Made by a program: the position numbers and the translations under genes. Of a DNA stretch of 64,000 nt, positions 45,468 through 56,327 are shown piece after piece. This stretch comes from Gaeumannomyces sp. JS-464 (taxonomy: Eukaryota; Ascomycota; Sordariomycetes; Magnaporthales; Magnaporthaceae). The stretch spans positions 6,944,001-7,008,000 of the forward strand of contig NGZR01000001.1 in NCBI GenBank assembly GCA_002197995.1, written 5' to 3'. Position 1 is the stretch's first letter. Each line of letters opens with the position of its first letter. The notes below the pieces were generated by a model that saw only the letters and a list, made by a program, of their open reading frames with translations, had not been told where the DNA came from and ran no database searches.

Positions 45468-45905
45468 TCAGTCCTCCTCCATCTGTATGATGTGTATCGA
45501 CACCCCTTCAGTACCACGACCATTCACGGATTGCGGACAACGATCACAAGGGGAGCAATTGTATCGCGGCACAATCTTGAGGTTACGTATCCCCTCAAGT
45601 TCGTTCAACGTAGGACTACACCCTAAACAGACGGCTGTCCCACTCGCCTCGTCGCCAACTCTCAAGACGGGACAGATTGCAAAACGGAAGCACCAATCTT
45701 CAATGCTGATCGTGAAATCACGGCTGAGCAATGGAACACCGTGCTTCGCGCAGATGCCGATGAATGGAGCTGAACGGTACGCACCGAGTATAAGGGCGGC
45801 AACTACGTCAGACGGGATCGGTACGAGAGGATGGGGCGGGGGCGGGGACGCTAGCTGTGGAATCGAATTCTGTCGCGGATTTGATTGGGCGTTGAGGGCA
45901 CTCAT
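45468..45905 (-). CDS. Hypothetical Cys-containing 145-residue protein
   Basis: An open frame from ATG at 45905 (MSALNAQSNPRQNS) to a stop at 45468, without introns. It has a Pro-rich start (ASPPPPHPLVPIPSD), a hydrophobic stretch around DVVAALILGAY, and paired cysteines (AICPVL, VCLGC, NCSPCDRC) that might bind metal. I recognise no family. It sits 182 bases upstream of and divergent from BCP1, separated by an A26 tract. The length and balanced composition are better than the surrounding chance ORFs, but no homology supports it. Confidence 0.3.
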   Translation of the reverse strand: MSALNAQSNPRQNSIPQLASPPPPHPLVPIPSDVVAALILGAYRSAPFIGICAKHGVPLLSRDFTISIEDWCFRFAICPVLRVGDEASGTAVCLGCSPTLNELEGIRNLKIVPRYNCSPCDRCPQSVNGRGTEGVSIHIIQMEED

Positions 45906-45949
45906 TACTACAGTTACGTATGCATCACAGGAGCGTCCAGTTTGCGCCG

Positions 45950-45975
45950 AAAAAAAAAAAAAAAAAAAAAAAAAA
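45950..45975. repeat. Poly(A) tract, 26 bases
   Basis: Uninterrupted A run 111 bases upstream of the BCP1 start codon. A TATAAA lies directly before the BCP1 ATG (46081-46086), too close to be the transcription TATA box. Confidence 0.9.
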
Positions 45976-46086
45976 GGTCGAAAGTTCGGCCCCTCTTGCG
46001 CGTCAATACTTCGTAACGCAAGCACGTTCGGCCTGATACCCATACCCGTAGACAAGCCTCTGACTTCCCAGTCTCACAGATATAAA

Positions 46087-47043
46087 ATGGCGAAGAAACG
46101 CGCAAGAGAAGCCGACGGTCAACCGGCCGAGAAGCGTAATCCCGACCGAATGGACGAGGACAGCGAAGACGACGATGTAAATACCCGGCGCGCAAAGGCG
46201 AAAAAAAAAGAGAGTCGCATGATGGCCTTGGGACTGCGGTCGCTAACGCCAGGACGCGCCTTGCCTAGGATTTCGACGTCGTAAACGTCGAGTTCGAGTG
46301 GTTCAACTTCGACCCGGACATCGACTTCCACGGCGTCAAGGCGCTGCTGCGCCAGCTCTTCGACGTCGACTCGCAGCTGTTCGACTTTTCGGCGCTGGCC
46401 GACCTCATCCTGGCCCAGCACACGATCGGCTCGACGGTCAAGGTCGACGGGAAGGAGACGGACGCGTACGCCTTCCTGACGGCGCTCAACCTGCACGAGC
46501 ACAGGGAAAAGCCGCCCGTGGCCGCCCTCGTCAAGTACATCGGCGAAAAGGCGCAGGCCAGCGAGGCCCTGGCCGCGACGGTCCCCGACCTGCTCGGCTC
46601 CGGCAAGCACGTCGGGCTGATCCTGGCGGACCGGCTGATCAACATGCCTCCGAGATCGTGCCGCCCATGTACAGACTACTGGTCGACGAGATCGAGGCGG
46701 CAGTAGAGGATAAGGAGCCATACGAGTTCTCGCACTACCTCTCATATCCAAGACGTACACCGAGGTGGAGTCAAACCTGGAGATCGAGACGGAGCGCAAG
46801 AAGAAGAAGGCCAAGGAGGAGACTCCCTTCTTCTACTTCCACGCAGAGGATGAGGTGCTCCAGAAGCACGCCCTGGCATACGGGAGCTTTCCCTACTCGC
46901 GGGAAGATGAGGCTGTGGCGGACAGCAAGAGGGCGTTCCAGGAGATGGGGGTCAAGTCACAAGGACACATGATTCTGATCGAGGCAGGCAAGTTCGAGGG
47001 CGCAGTCAAGGCCATCAGCGATTACTTAAGCCCGCCTTCGTGA
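46087..47043 (+). CDS. BCP1: Bcp1/BCCIP family protein
   Basis: Exon 1 is 46087-46176 ([16 protein letters not shown], then acidic) and exon 2 is 46269-47043, with a 92-bp intron (GTAAAT to GCCTAG). Family blocks: [72 protein letters not shown] and the C-terminal ISDYLSPPS. Yeast Bcp1 is a nuclear chaperone for ribosomal protein Rpl23 and helps export of the lipid kinase Mss4. Two frame breaks: 46647-46648 (CC, CCC restores [12 protein letters not shown]) and 46739-46742 (one C short, restores [14 protein letters not shown]). Convergent with chorismate mutase, 200 bases apart. Confidence 0.9.
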
Positions 47044-47244
47044 GCCTGGGCTCTAAGCGCAATGAAAAAGACAGTGAAAAAAATCGACGTTTGTTCCACA
47101 TCTATGAGAGCGGGACAAACATATACCATCTGACTTTTCTTTCATTTTTTTTTTTTTTTGTTTTCGTCCGGCATTGCTTTACTCCCTAGCGGCTTCTCGC
47201 CTAGCGCTGCGCACTAGCCTGTGTCACCTGATAGCAGGAGCTTA

Positions 47245-48141
47245 TCAATTCAGCCGCTGCATGAGGTATTCAACTTCAACCTCTTTGGTCAGGGGAATGA
47301 CAAAGTCCTTGTACATGGCAACGACAGCGTCGACGTTGATTTTGTTGGGGATGTCGCTCTGGGGTGCTGGGGTCCCTGCCATAGGTTTCGGCCTTGAGCC
47401 TGAGCCGCTCGAGAACCTGCTTCTCGACGGCCTCGTTCGTGATGGCACGGCCGATGCCGTCGCGGTCGCTGGCTTTGATGAGGGCCGTGTACTTTTCCTG
47501 CTCCTTCAGGAACTTGGACTCGGCCACAAACTTTCCAAAGTGGATTCTCCGCGACAGCGACTGCAGACAAGCGATGTCCTCGGTGGCCGTGGAGCCGTAG
47601 TTCTCCTGCTGGGGGCCCCTGTCGTCGTGGCAAAATCGGAGCAGACCGCAGGCAGGAACTTCTCGGTGTAGAACTCCTTGATCTTTGGTTGACGCTCACG
47701 TTGTTGGGGTGCAGGATCTTGGTGATCCAGCGACGGCAATATCGGCTGCTGGAGGGCATCCGGGAAAAAGGGATACTCGTCGGGCGACTCGTAGCGGCGG
47801 ATGCGCGACTGCAGAGCCTCCTGCTCACGAAGGACCCATTCCATGAAGCTCAGGGTGCTATTGGGGATCTCAACTGCCCCAGGCACATAGATGTTCCGGT
47901 TGAGCGGGAACTGGACCCGCTCGATGAGGTGGAAGGTGATGGTATCCTCCAGCCGGCTGCATAGGAGGACGTGTGAGCACATGTGAGCAGCCAGATTCCC
48001 GCCCACGCAAACGAGGCCATAAGTGGCGCTAGCTGCTTCTGTTTCGTTGTCTCGGAGGCACACAACTCACATGAGCTGGAACCGGATCCGGTTTAGATCC
48101 AGTGCCGAGGTGGCATCTGACAGATCGATCAAAGAGTCCAT
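47245..48141 (-). CDS. ARO7: Chorismate mutase
   Basis: Exon 1 is 48071-48141 ([20 protein letters not shown]) and exon 2 is 47245-47956, with a 114-bp intron; the join gives [20 protein letters not shown], the start of the fungal AroQ-type fold. Further signatures: [31 protein letters not shown] and, at the end, [20 protein letters not shown]. The enzyme converts chorismate to prephenate, the first step of Phe/Tyr synthesis, and is usually inhibited by Tyr and activated by Trp. Four frame breaks in exon 2: about 47725, 47687 (VNPKIKEF restored with one C), 47630 (one G) and 47361-47364 (CCCC in the gene, five expected, restoring [16 protein letters not shown]). Unless these are sequencing errors the gene is a pseudogene, which is unlikely for a single-copy biosynthetic enzyme. 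Confidence 0.92.
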
Positions 48142-49233
48142 TGCGAGAGTTGAGAGGGCTAAAAGAACGGCTGTTAGAAGATATCTGAACATGGCGGTTG
48201 AAGAGGCTGGTAGCGGGTGGGGGTAGCAATATGGGGCCAAGACATCACCATTCTGGAGTCTGGGAGTCAGAGGCTAACCTAGGACCCCGCGCCCGAAAAT
48301 GGAGGGGGCTGAAGGCTCTAAATAAGGGACGTCTCCAGGTGATTTCGACCGATTAACCTCGCGTAGATGATATGTAATGCTGTCGAGTTTGTCCTGTCCG
48401 GCTGAGTCAGGATCTTGGAAGTTCCATGTGGTTGCGACTGAGGCTTTTTTTTTTTCTTTTTTTTTTTTTCTCTGCTAGCCTGGTCCAAGGCAGGTGAGAA
48501 ACCCGCCTGACGTGGGAGCTGGTATCGTCGAATCAGGGGCTCACCACAAAAGGAGGTGCCTGGAGGCACGGGCCCAATATCTGAGCCCAGATTCACGATT
48601 ACATCCCGGCCTCTTTTTCTCCTTGCCTGGGTACCTAGGTATCTACCTATGGCATTTTAATATTTTCTTTCTTGACTGCGGCCACGAACCCGTGCTCCTC
48701 GTTTCAACGATTGCCATTCTGTCAACTTTGTAACGCTAAACGGGCCTGTTCAAGGAAGTCTTCGAATCCTTGATGCCCGGCTGGACGATTCCATCGCTCT
48801 GCTGTGGTGTAATTTGATATGCAATCGAGTCTTTGGGCCGCCTCCAGGCCGCGGTCAACTTGCCCGGATGGAAGCGCCAAGCTCACCAGCTCACCAGGTT
48901 CCAGTGCGGTGCGCGTGCGGCGCAATACCGAATACCGCAAGCGCACCCGGGCACATTCCCCACCCCAATCCACATCCACAACTGTACGCAGCCAATCACA
49001 TCCGCCGAGGCAGCTCGTCTGCGTCAATTCAGGTGGAAGAAGCCGCAGGGCGGAGCTCGGGGTGGTAAATATTCGAGCAAGCAGCCTGCTCTTGCCTTGT
49101 CTTTTTTCTGTCCGCCCTCATGCGCAACATTTTAAACACCCCCCGGCAGCCCACCAATTGCCTTTAGCACCGCGGCTCCCTTGTTGCGCCGTGCGCGGTC
49201 TGGAGCCCTGACTGCACTCCGCTGCTCCTCCCT
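48142..49233. other. Divergent promoter region (ARO7 / MDV1)
   Basis: 1.1 kb between divergent genes. It contains interrupted T tracts at about 48445-48470 and a GGTACCTAGGTA at about 48630. No gene seen. Confidence 0.55.
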
Positions 49234-51572
49234 ATGGCGTCTCCCGACGACGAAATCCCGTTCCATGATGACCTCGCGCACGAGGACGAGGGCTCAATCC
49301 TTTCGGTAGGTCGCCGATGCCGGGTGGCGACGAGAAAAGCCTGTGGCTGTGGCCGTGCCCCCCGCTGTCGCTTGCGTTAGGCCCTGACATTTTTTTTATG
49401 CTCTGTGCCAGCCCCGGGGACTGGAGGCCTTCGGCCGCAAGGTGACGACCACTGCGAGCCACCTCATAGGGCCCTCCAACTCGGACCCCACGACGAGCTC
49501 AAGTTATCAGAACACCATGACCGAGGTGGTCCAGAAGCATCTGCGGCGGCCAAATCTCCAGCGCAGCATGTTCTCCATGGCGCGGACCACCCCTCCGATC
49601 TAGTGCGGTCCAAGCTCTCTACCAAGGAGATTCAGCACCGCGCGCTTGCCCATGTCCCCGACGAGCTTCTGGACAACATACCCGACGATGAAAATGACTA
49701 CTCGCTTTTCCAGGGCTTCCAGGCCACCTTCCCCGAGCTCACAGACGAGGGCAAAAAACACCGGCGCCGCGTGTCGCGGGGGAGGAGACTTCTGGATGAG
49801 GGCCCCGCCACGCCCGAGGGCCCCCACGGCCTGCAGAAGCTGCGCAAGGAGCGGGCGGCCATGGCTCACGAGCTAGAAATGCTCGGGATACGGAAGAGCA
49901 TGGCCAGCTGCGAAATTCGCGAGATCGACACCAAGATCGCCAACCTATACGGCATGCGCAAAATAATACTGGAGCGCCTCGCCGTGCTGGAGCAAGAGGA
50001 GACGATCCTGGAGCACGACCGTAAATTTTTCCCCTGCTCGGCCCCTCACTTTTACGCTCTCCATTTTTTTTTTCTCACGCTCTCTCTTTTCTTCTCTTGG
50101 CTTCTTTCCTCGACTTGTTCTGCATGTGGTGGCGAGGGCCAGGCCCGCTAACATATCGATATTCTCCGCGTAGTCATGGAGGTCGAGACGCGGGTCGAAG
50201 ATGCACAGCACCTCGTGGATGAAGCCGAGTCATTAGCGGAGAGTGTGCCCTCGCGGCATCTAGATGATGACCTGGCGCTGGACCACGACGAAGCCACGGG
50301 CTTCATGTCGCAGTCCATCTACGAAAAAATACCGTCCACGGGCACCAGTCCATCCAAGGGCAGGAAGCCTAGGGTGGTCCGTCGAAGGTCTGTTGCGGTC
50401 TTGCACGAGCACTTTGAGCCGGGCACTTCGATCCGCGAGCTGCGGGCGCACCAGGACCGTATCACCGCTCTTGACTTTGACGCACCTTTCGGCACGCTGG
50501 TGACGGCGGCCATGGACGACTCGGTCAAGGTATGGGACCTCAACGTGGGACGGTGTATCGGCTTGATCGAGGGCCACACGGCATCAGTACGGGCGCTACA
50601 GGTGGTTGACAACTTGCTGGCGACGGGCTCTGCGGACGCGACGGTGCGGCTTTGGGATCTGAGCCGGGCGCACTACGATCCGCACGGGGCCACTTTGGCG
50701 GCAAGGAGGACGACGACGATGAGGCTATGGCATTTGAGAACCCGGACGACCAGCCTGTGGACCCACCCGCTGGGAGCATGGCGGACTGCCCCGTCTTCAC
50801 GCTGTCGGCGCACATGGACGAGGTGACGGCGCTGCACTTCAAGGGCGACACGCTCGTTTCCGGATCGGCCGACAAGACGCTTCGTCAATGGGATCTGGAG
50901 AAGGGCCGATGCGTCCAGACGCTGGACGTGCAGAGGCGTCGTCCGGGGCCAGCGAGGGCAACACATGGCGGCAGACGACACGGTCGCAGGCCGAAGCTGC
51001 CGACTTTGTGGGTTCCCTGCAGGTTTTCGACGCGGCGCTGGCATGCGGTACCGCCGATGGCATGGTTAGGCTGTGGGATCTGCGGAGCGGCCAGGTGCAC
51101 CGAAGCCTGGTTGGCCACACGGGCCCCGTGACGTGCCTCCAGTTTGACGATGTGCATCTCGTGACCGGCTCGCTGGATAGGAGTATCAGGGTAAGTCTCA
51201 GGCCAAGCAGGGGGCCCATCACCTCACCGGACGTCATTTTGAACTACTATAGGAGAGGACATTTCGCTAATCATGACATTCGTGGCGACACAGATATGGG
51301 ATCTGCGCACAGGCTCCATCTACGACGCTTATGCCTACGAGCACGGCGTCACCAGCATGATGTTCGACACCAGGCGGATCGTCAGCGCGGCAGGTGAGGA
51401 TGTGGTCAAGGTGTACGACAAGGCAGAGGGCCGGCAGTGGGACTGCGGCGCGGGCATCAAGGCGGCCGAGGAGCTGAAGAACCCGCCGGCCATCGTTGAG
51501 CGCGTCAGGATAAAGGACAGCTATCTGGTGGAGGGTCGCAAAGACGGCATCGTTGGGATGTGGACCTGCTAG
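49234..51572 (+). CDS. MDV1: WD-repeat mitochondrial division protein Mdv1/Caf4
   Basis: Exons are 49234-49305 ([14 protein letters not shown]), 49412-50020, 50174-51190 and 51294-51572; introns are 106, 153 and 103 bp. Layout: an N-terminal helical region ([18 protein letters not shown]), a central coiled coil ([19 protein letters not shown] to [16 protein letters not shown]), then seven WD40 blades beginning [19 protein letters not shown], with blade ends VKVWDL, VRLWDL, LRQWDL and VRLWDL. Known role: it bridges Fis1 on the outer mitochondrial membrane to the dynamin Dnm1 during fission. An acidic loop ([13 protein letters not shown]) lies between blades. Three frame breaks: 49590-49593 (C4, C5 expected), 50686-50689 (G4, G5 expected) and about 50933 (one G short). 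The conserved start and every splice site otherwise fit. Confidence 0.9.
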
Positions 51573-52781
51573 ACCTCCCCGGACGAAAGGCTCTTTCCTA
51601 CGCACAACGAACCCTGCCTTGAGCGGGCGGGGTGCTGTCGTTGTATGCCTAACGTTATGGCATGCCCAGCGTTATGGCCTGTTATATTTACCTCACGACC
51701 CTGTATTTATAAGCAAGCCATGGGAGTGTATGAGACGAGAGTTCTGTCCAGCATGCGTGAGCAGGGTGACAGGTGACGTCCTTGATTTCGCGCTGCTGTG
51801 TTACGTGAAGTCGCATATTCGGCGATGGTTGCTTATCGCCGTATACCCAGGTCGACAGCATGCAAGCAATGCAGGGCGTATATTATAAGATCGGGGATAA
51901 GGCAGGCTCGAGTGAAAAGCTAGCATCGGACATAGGTACCTCCTTAGACGAGGAGCTTTGGTCTATCGTTTGTGGCAATATTCCCGAGGAGCTAGCTCGA
52001 CCTTCAGGAACATTGGTTGCCTTTTTTGGGTGCCACCCAAGCTCTTCGCTGAGTGTTATTGGTTCCCCTGCACAGAAGGTGCGTTCAGGAGGAGCCACCT
52101 CCAGCTAGCCGAGTGCGGCCGAAACAGAGATGATGCTACCAAAATGTAGTAGCAAATTTGGGCCGGCGTAATCTAGGAAGCTGTGAACCGGAAGGAGCTC
52201 CCGTCCGGGCAGGTCATTAAAAACTGGACGGCCCATGAACGGAACGTCTGTGATGATGGGCGGGGGAGTGGGTGCTGGTGCAGTCCATCCCAGTCCCCAT
52301 GAGAAAGGATTGCCCGTGCTCATGCATGCATCCATCCTTTACCGGCCGACCCGGACCTGGAGATAGCGGATGCTGCGCGCTGTAACTCCACCTGCTTCCC
52401 GCAAAGGCGCGGTCTTCGAAAATAAGGGAGACGACGCATACCTCATCTCCACCTCAGCGAGACGACATCTGCTCTCCACTTTGGCACGACCTCAGGACAG
52501 CAGATATCTGGACCTGACCCCCGCGCATATATCTTCCGACTCGCCACGTCATAGAGGACCGACTAGATCGTTTATTTATCCACTCACCTTTACAAGCATA
52601 TAACTTATTCTTGTCCCCGGCATCCATACTTTATCCCCACCACACTCTTTCCCGGGCCATATCCCGGCCTTTGACGTTCGAGGGGCCCGCCCAACACCGC
52701 CAACGACAACACCAGCAACTAGCAGTAAACTGCCCTCAGTCTCAGCATCCCGGCACCCACTCGAACAGAACAGCCGCAGCC
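51573..52781. other. Intergenic region, AKR promoter side
   Basis: 1.2 kb between MDV1 and the aldo-keto reductase (both +). The last 200 bases are C/A-rich, as in many fungal 5' leaders. No gene seen. Confidence 0.5.
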
Positions 52782-54588
52782 ATGTCGCTTAGTAGTGCTA
52801 TGCCCATGGCGCCGCCCGCCAAGAGCCCTCTGGGACGCTACCGGCTGCTCTCGCCCACCGCCGCCGTCCGGGTCAGCCCGCTGTGTCTCGGCGCCATGAA
52901 CTTTGGTGACAAGTGGAAGGACTACATGGGATCGTGCAACCAGGCGCAGACGGAGAAGATCCTTGATTTCTTCTATGCTCAGGTGTGTTTTCTTTTCCCC
53001 GCGTCTAAAATGTGAGATGCTTCCGTCACATCTGCCATTTGCTGACAATAGACCTCGCAGGGTGGTATGTATTGGACCTTCTCTGACTGTGGCCGTTGGG
53101 CCCTCGTTCCATGGGTGCTGGCCGTCTCCGACAGGCGCACGGCGGTTTCAAGGGCCCCATCGCGGATCTGGTTTCGAAGAGCTTCTGCTGACAAGCCTCC
53201 CGCGTGTGCTTCATCTCAGGCAATTTCATTGACACCGCGAACAATTATCAGTTCGAGCAATCCGAGGCCTGGATCGGAGAGTGGATGCAGAAGCGAGGCA
53301 ACCGGGAGCAGATGGGTAGGTTGGACTCCCCTGGCACATATCCTTTTGCATACGCTATCCGTTATTGACAGTAATGCTACCATGCCAACCAGTTATTGCC
53401 ACAAAGTACACGTCCAACTTCCGAGCTGGTCACGGAGGTGCCGAGATTATGGCAAACTTCACCGGCAACAGCACCAAGAGTCTCCGCACTTCAGTTGATG
53501 CCAGCCTGAAAAAGCTGCAGACCACTTACATCGACCTTGTGAGCCGGGTTGTCTCCCTCTCCACTGCTTCTAGAGAGCGAGCTCCATTCCTCTGCTCAGA
53601 CGCTAATCACCGACTCTGGCATTGCACTCTTGAAAACAGCTTTACGTGCACTGGTGGGACTACTCGACGTCGATCCCGGAGCTGATGCAATCCCTCAACC
53701 ATCTGGTTGCCGAGGGCAAGGTCTTGTACCTAGGCATCTCTGACACGCCCGCATGGGTTGTCAGCAAGGCCAACGAGTACGCAAGGAACAACGGCCTCCG
53801 CCAGTTCAGCATCTACCAGGGGCGCTGGTCGGCGGCCTCACGCGACTTCGAGCGCGAAATCATCCCATGGCCCGCGCTGAGGGTGTAAGTTGCAACTGCT
53901 AAATCCGCATTTGTCCACGGACTGTCCCGAACAAGCAAACTCGTTCCCTAAAAGCTGACCCTTAATATCTAGATGGGGCTGGCTCCCTGGGGAAGCCTGG
54001 GCGGAGGCAAGTTCAAAACGGAGGAGCAGTGGAAGGCCACGGACGGACGCAAGGTCCAAGCCACCGAGGACGAGATCAAGGTGTCCAAGGTGCTGGAGAC
54101 CGTCGCCAAGCGCAAGAACACCATCATCACCTCGGTTGCGCTGGCCTACGTCATGCACAAGAGCCCCTACGTCTTCCCCATTGTTGTAAGTTTTTCCTGC
54201 CGTCGATAGTACTGGCTGCCTCGGCCTGTCACAGGGTCCTAACCAGGACCGAAAAAAACACGCAGGGAGGGCGCACGACGGAGCACTTGGCGCAAAACAT
54301 CGAGGGGCTATCGCTTGAGCTGTCCCCGGAGGATATCACCGAGATCGAGGGCGCCATTCCCTTCGACTTGGGGTTCCCGCATAATTTCCTTTGGGGCCCC
54401 AAGACCCCAGCCCAGTACCAGCAGACATGGCTCGTCAACATGGGCGGTCAATACGACTATGTCCCAGACTCACAGGTATGCTTGAAACATGGTGTCGACG
54501 ATTCCCGCCTGTGCTCTTCTACGGCAAGACCTATTCTGACTCTTGTCGTCGGAACCAGCCCATCAAGCCCTTCAAAGGTGGAGAGTAG
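52782..54588 (+). CDS. Aldo-keto reductase (aryl-alcohol dehydrogenase / norsolorinic acid reductase type)
   Basis: Eight exons: 52782-52982, 53061-53064, 53220-53315, 53393-53538, 53640-53884, 53973-54185, 54266-54475 and 54559-54588. Exon 2 is only 4 nt (GGTG), flanked by CGCAG and GTATGT; with it YAQ joins [17 protein letters not shown] in frame. The AKR catalytic set is visible: Asp and Tyr in FIDTANNYQ, Lys in [10 protein letters not shown], His in LYVHWWDY. The cofactor-side motifs [16 protein letters not shown] and [16 protein letters not shown] point to NADPH. The family reduces aryl aldehydes or ketones; some members serve in polyketide clusters, but none is near. One break at 53864-53866 (CCC, CCCC restores IIPMARAEG before MGLAPWG). 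The ending PIKPFKGGE is family-like, so the gene is otherwise complete. Confidence 0.92.
53061..53064 (+). other. 4-nt micro-exon of the aldo-keto reductase gene
   Basis: GGTG between intron 52983-53060 (ends CTCGCAG, with GCTGACAAT branch) and intron 53065-53219 (starts GTATGT, with TGCTGACAAG branch). It supplies the Gly-Gly before NFIDTANNY; skipping it would shift the frame. Confidence 0.75.
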
Positions 54589-55168
54589 GTATTCCGCCTT
54601 ATGACCTCTCGCTGGAGATGGCGGGACAAGGACTACTAGGAGAGCCACGAGGAATACGCTCGCAGAAAGAGGCAACATCGAGCGCGAATGCGACCAAAGT
54701 CGCGCTACTAAAGGAGCACAGCGGGTATCAAAGCTTGTTTCTATCAAAGTCGTTGCTAGTCGTAGCCGGCTAATTTCTCCCTGGAGCCCGGCCCCCCTCA
54801 CGTCCGCTTACCATTGCTCTCCTGACCTAGGCCCTATTCTGGAAAATATCGCTGACGGCGAAGAGATCGCCTCTTGCTTACAAGAAAAAGAGATGGAGAC
54901 GGAGAGGGCTACTTTTAGAGTTAGGTTTTTAATGCAAATATGATTTGTGTGAAGACAGCCAGAATGTGCCAGTGATTAGGCCCCTTGAAAGGGGGCAAAG
55001 GGAGCGGGCGGCGATGATGAGTGGTGATAAATGCGCGATTGGTAGCTGTAATTATTTCCCTACTTCTTGTACCCAGGTGCCAGCATGCTCAATCTAGAAG
55101 CGAACCGCCATGTTTTCGACGAGAGGGATTATGGACTGTGTAAATGTCTTTGAGCTGATGAGCTCTCA
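54589..55168. other. Convergent 3' intergenic spacer
   Basis: Between the aldo-keto reductase and the unrecognised minus-strand gene. No feature seen. Confidence 0.55.
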
Positions 55169-56327
55169 CTAGCAAACAGTCCCGGCGCTCGAGGTGTCAG
55201 CGAGGCTAGCACGAGCGCATCTCGAGGTGTGGCCGGAACCGCGCTCTGGGGGCAGCGGCAAGCCCGGCCGAAGGGAAAGAGGGTGCGAGCAGTGGAGCGT
55301 GGTAGGCGGCCTGGAGCCACCAGTGCCGATGCCAGTATCGAGCGCCTTTTCTTGCTGGGCAGTTTTCTTCGGATCCCGAACCGACGGGGCACGAGCCGGA
55401 GAACGTGACTTTGCCGCGAGACGGCGACGAGGCCGACCTCGCCGCGGGGACTCGTCCAGGTCCATGTCACGCGCTGCAGCAAAGCCGGGCGCGAGCCTTC
55501 GCCTCTTTGGGGTCTCGGCGTCGCAAGCGGCCCAGCCCAGCTCCCGGGCGTCCGACTGGGGGTTAGGTCGAGGAAACCGACCGCAGCGGCCAGATCCGAG
55601 AGCTTGCGCTTCGAGCCGATGCAGACGCCCAACGGCCGGGCCTCCTTCCTCGTGAAGCCGTCTCCTGGGGACCAGTGGTCCCTGCCATCGACGGCTTTCT
55701 GGAGCACCTTGTACCCCCTCGGTGGCGTTTTGGCGTAGGGCAGGAAGCGTGGCGCGTGTTTGGGTTTCTTTGGGGCGCTTGGCGGGGGCACCGCGGCCAG
55801 CTCGGCCTCTGCTGCAGGGTTCTCCGCGTCTCCCATCGTCTCATCTTCGAGGTCTCGACGAAGAGTCAGCCCAGAATCTTGCACAACTCATGTACAGTAG
55901 TAGGAGCACGGATCGGATCAGGGCATGGACTCACTGTGCGCGCCCTCTGGGGCGACGTCAAGCTCTACAATGGACATATGATCGCTGGTGGACGAGGATG
56001 CCTCATCGCTTGCATCGTCGCCGCTGTCATCATTGCGACCAGGGTTACGGCTGCGGTGCTCGCTGACCTGGGAGTTGTTGGTATCACAAGCACCGCCGCT
56101 GCTGCTACTGCTGCTTCTACTGCTGCTGCTCCAGTTGCTGCTGGTGCTCCTCCGCAGAAAGTCTGGAAACTCGGACATGCGATATCGCTGGAGCTTGAGG
56201 TCGTCCACGAACTCCTGGACGCTTCCCCCGTCGCGGTGGGTTGTCTTCTTCTCGGGCCAACCGCCCAGCAGCCTGGCTACGCTACGGGAGCGAGAGTGGG
56301 CAGGGCGCAGCGCTCTGTTGACAGCAT
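55169..56327 (-). CDS. Unrecognised Ser/Arg-rich protein, probably fungal-specific
   Basis: Exon 1 (55935-56327) starts MLS and, after adding one base at about 56320, reads NRALRPAHSRSRSVARLLGG and SVQEFVDDLKLQRYRMSEFP, then a Ser-rich block and an acidic SGDDASDEASSSTSD. A 57-bp intron (55878-55934) leads to exon 2 with NSGLTLRRDLEDETMGDAEN, FLPYAKTPPRGYKVLQKAVD and GVCIGSKRKLSDLAAAVGF. A second break at 55558-55562 (five G on +, six expected) returns the frame to ARELGWAACDAETPKRRRL, ending at 55169. No domain is recognised; basic KRR and SPRRGRPRRR patches suggest a nuclear protein. The reading in two frame-corrected pieces is inference from composition and splice fit, not homology. Confidence 0.5.
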
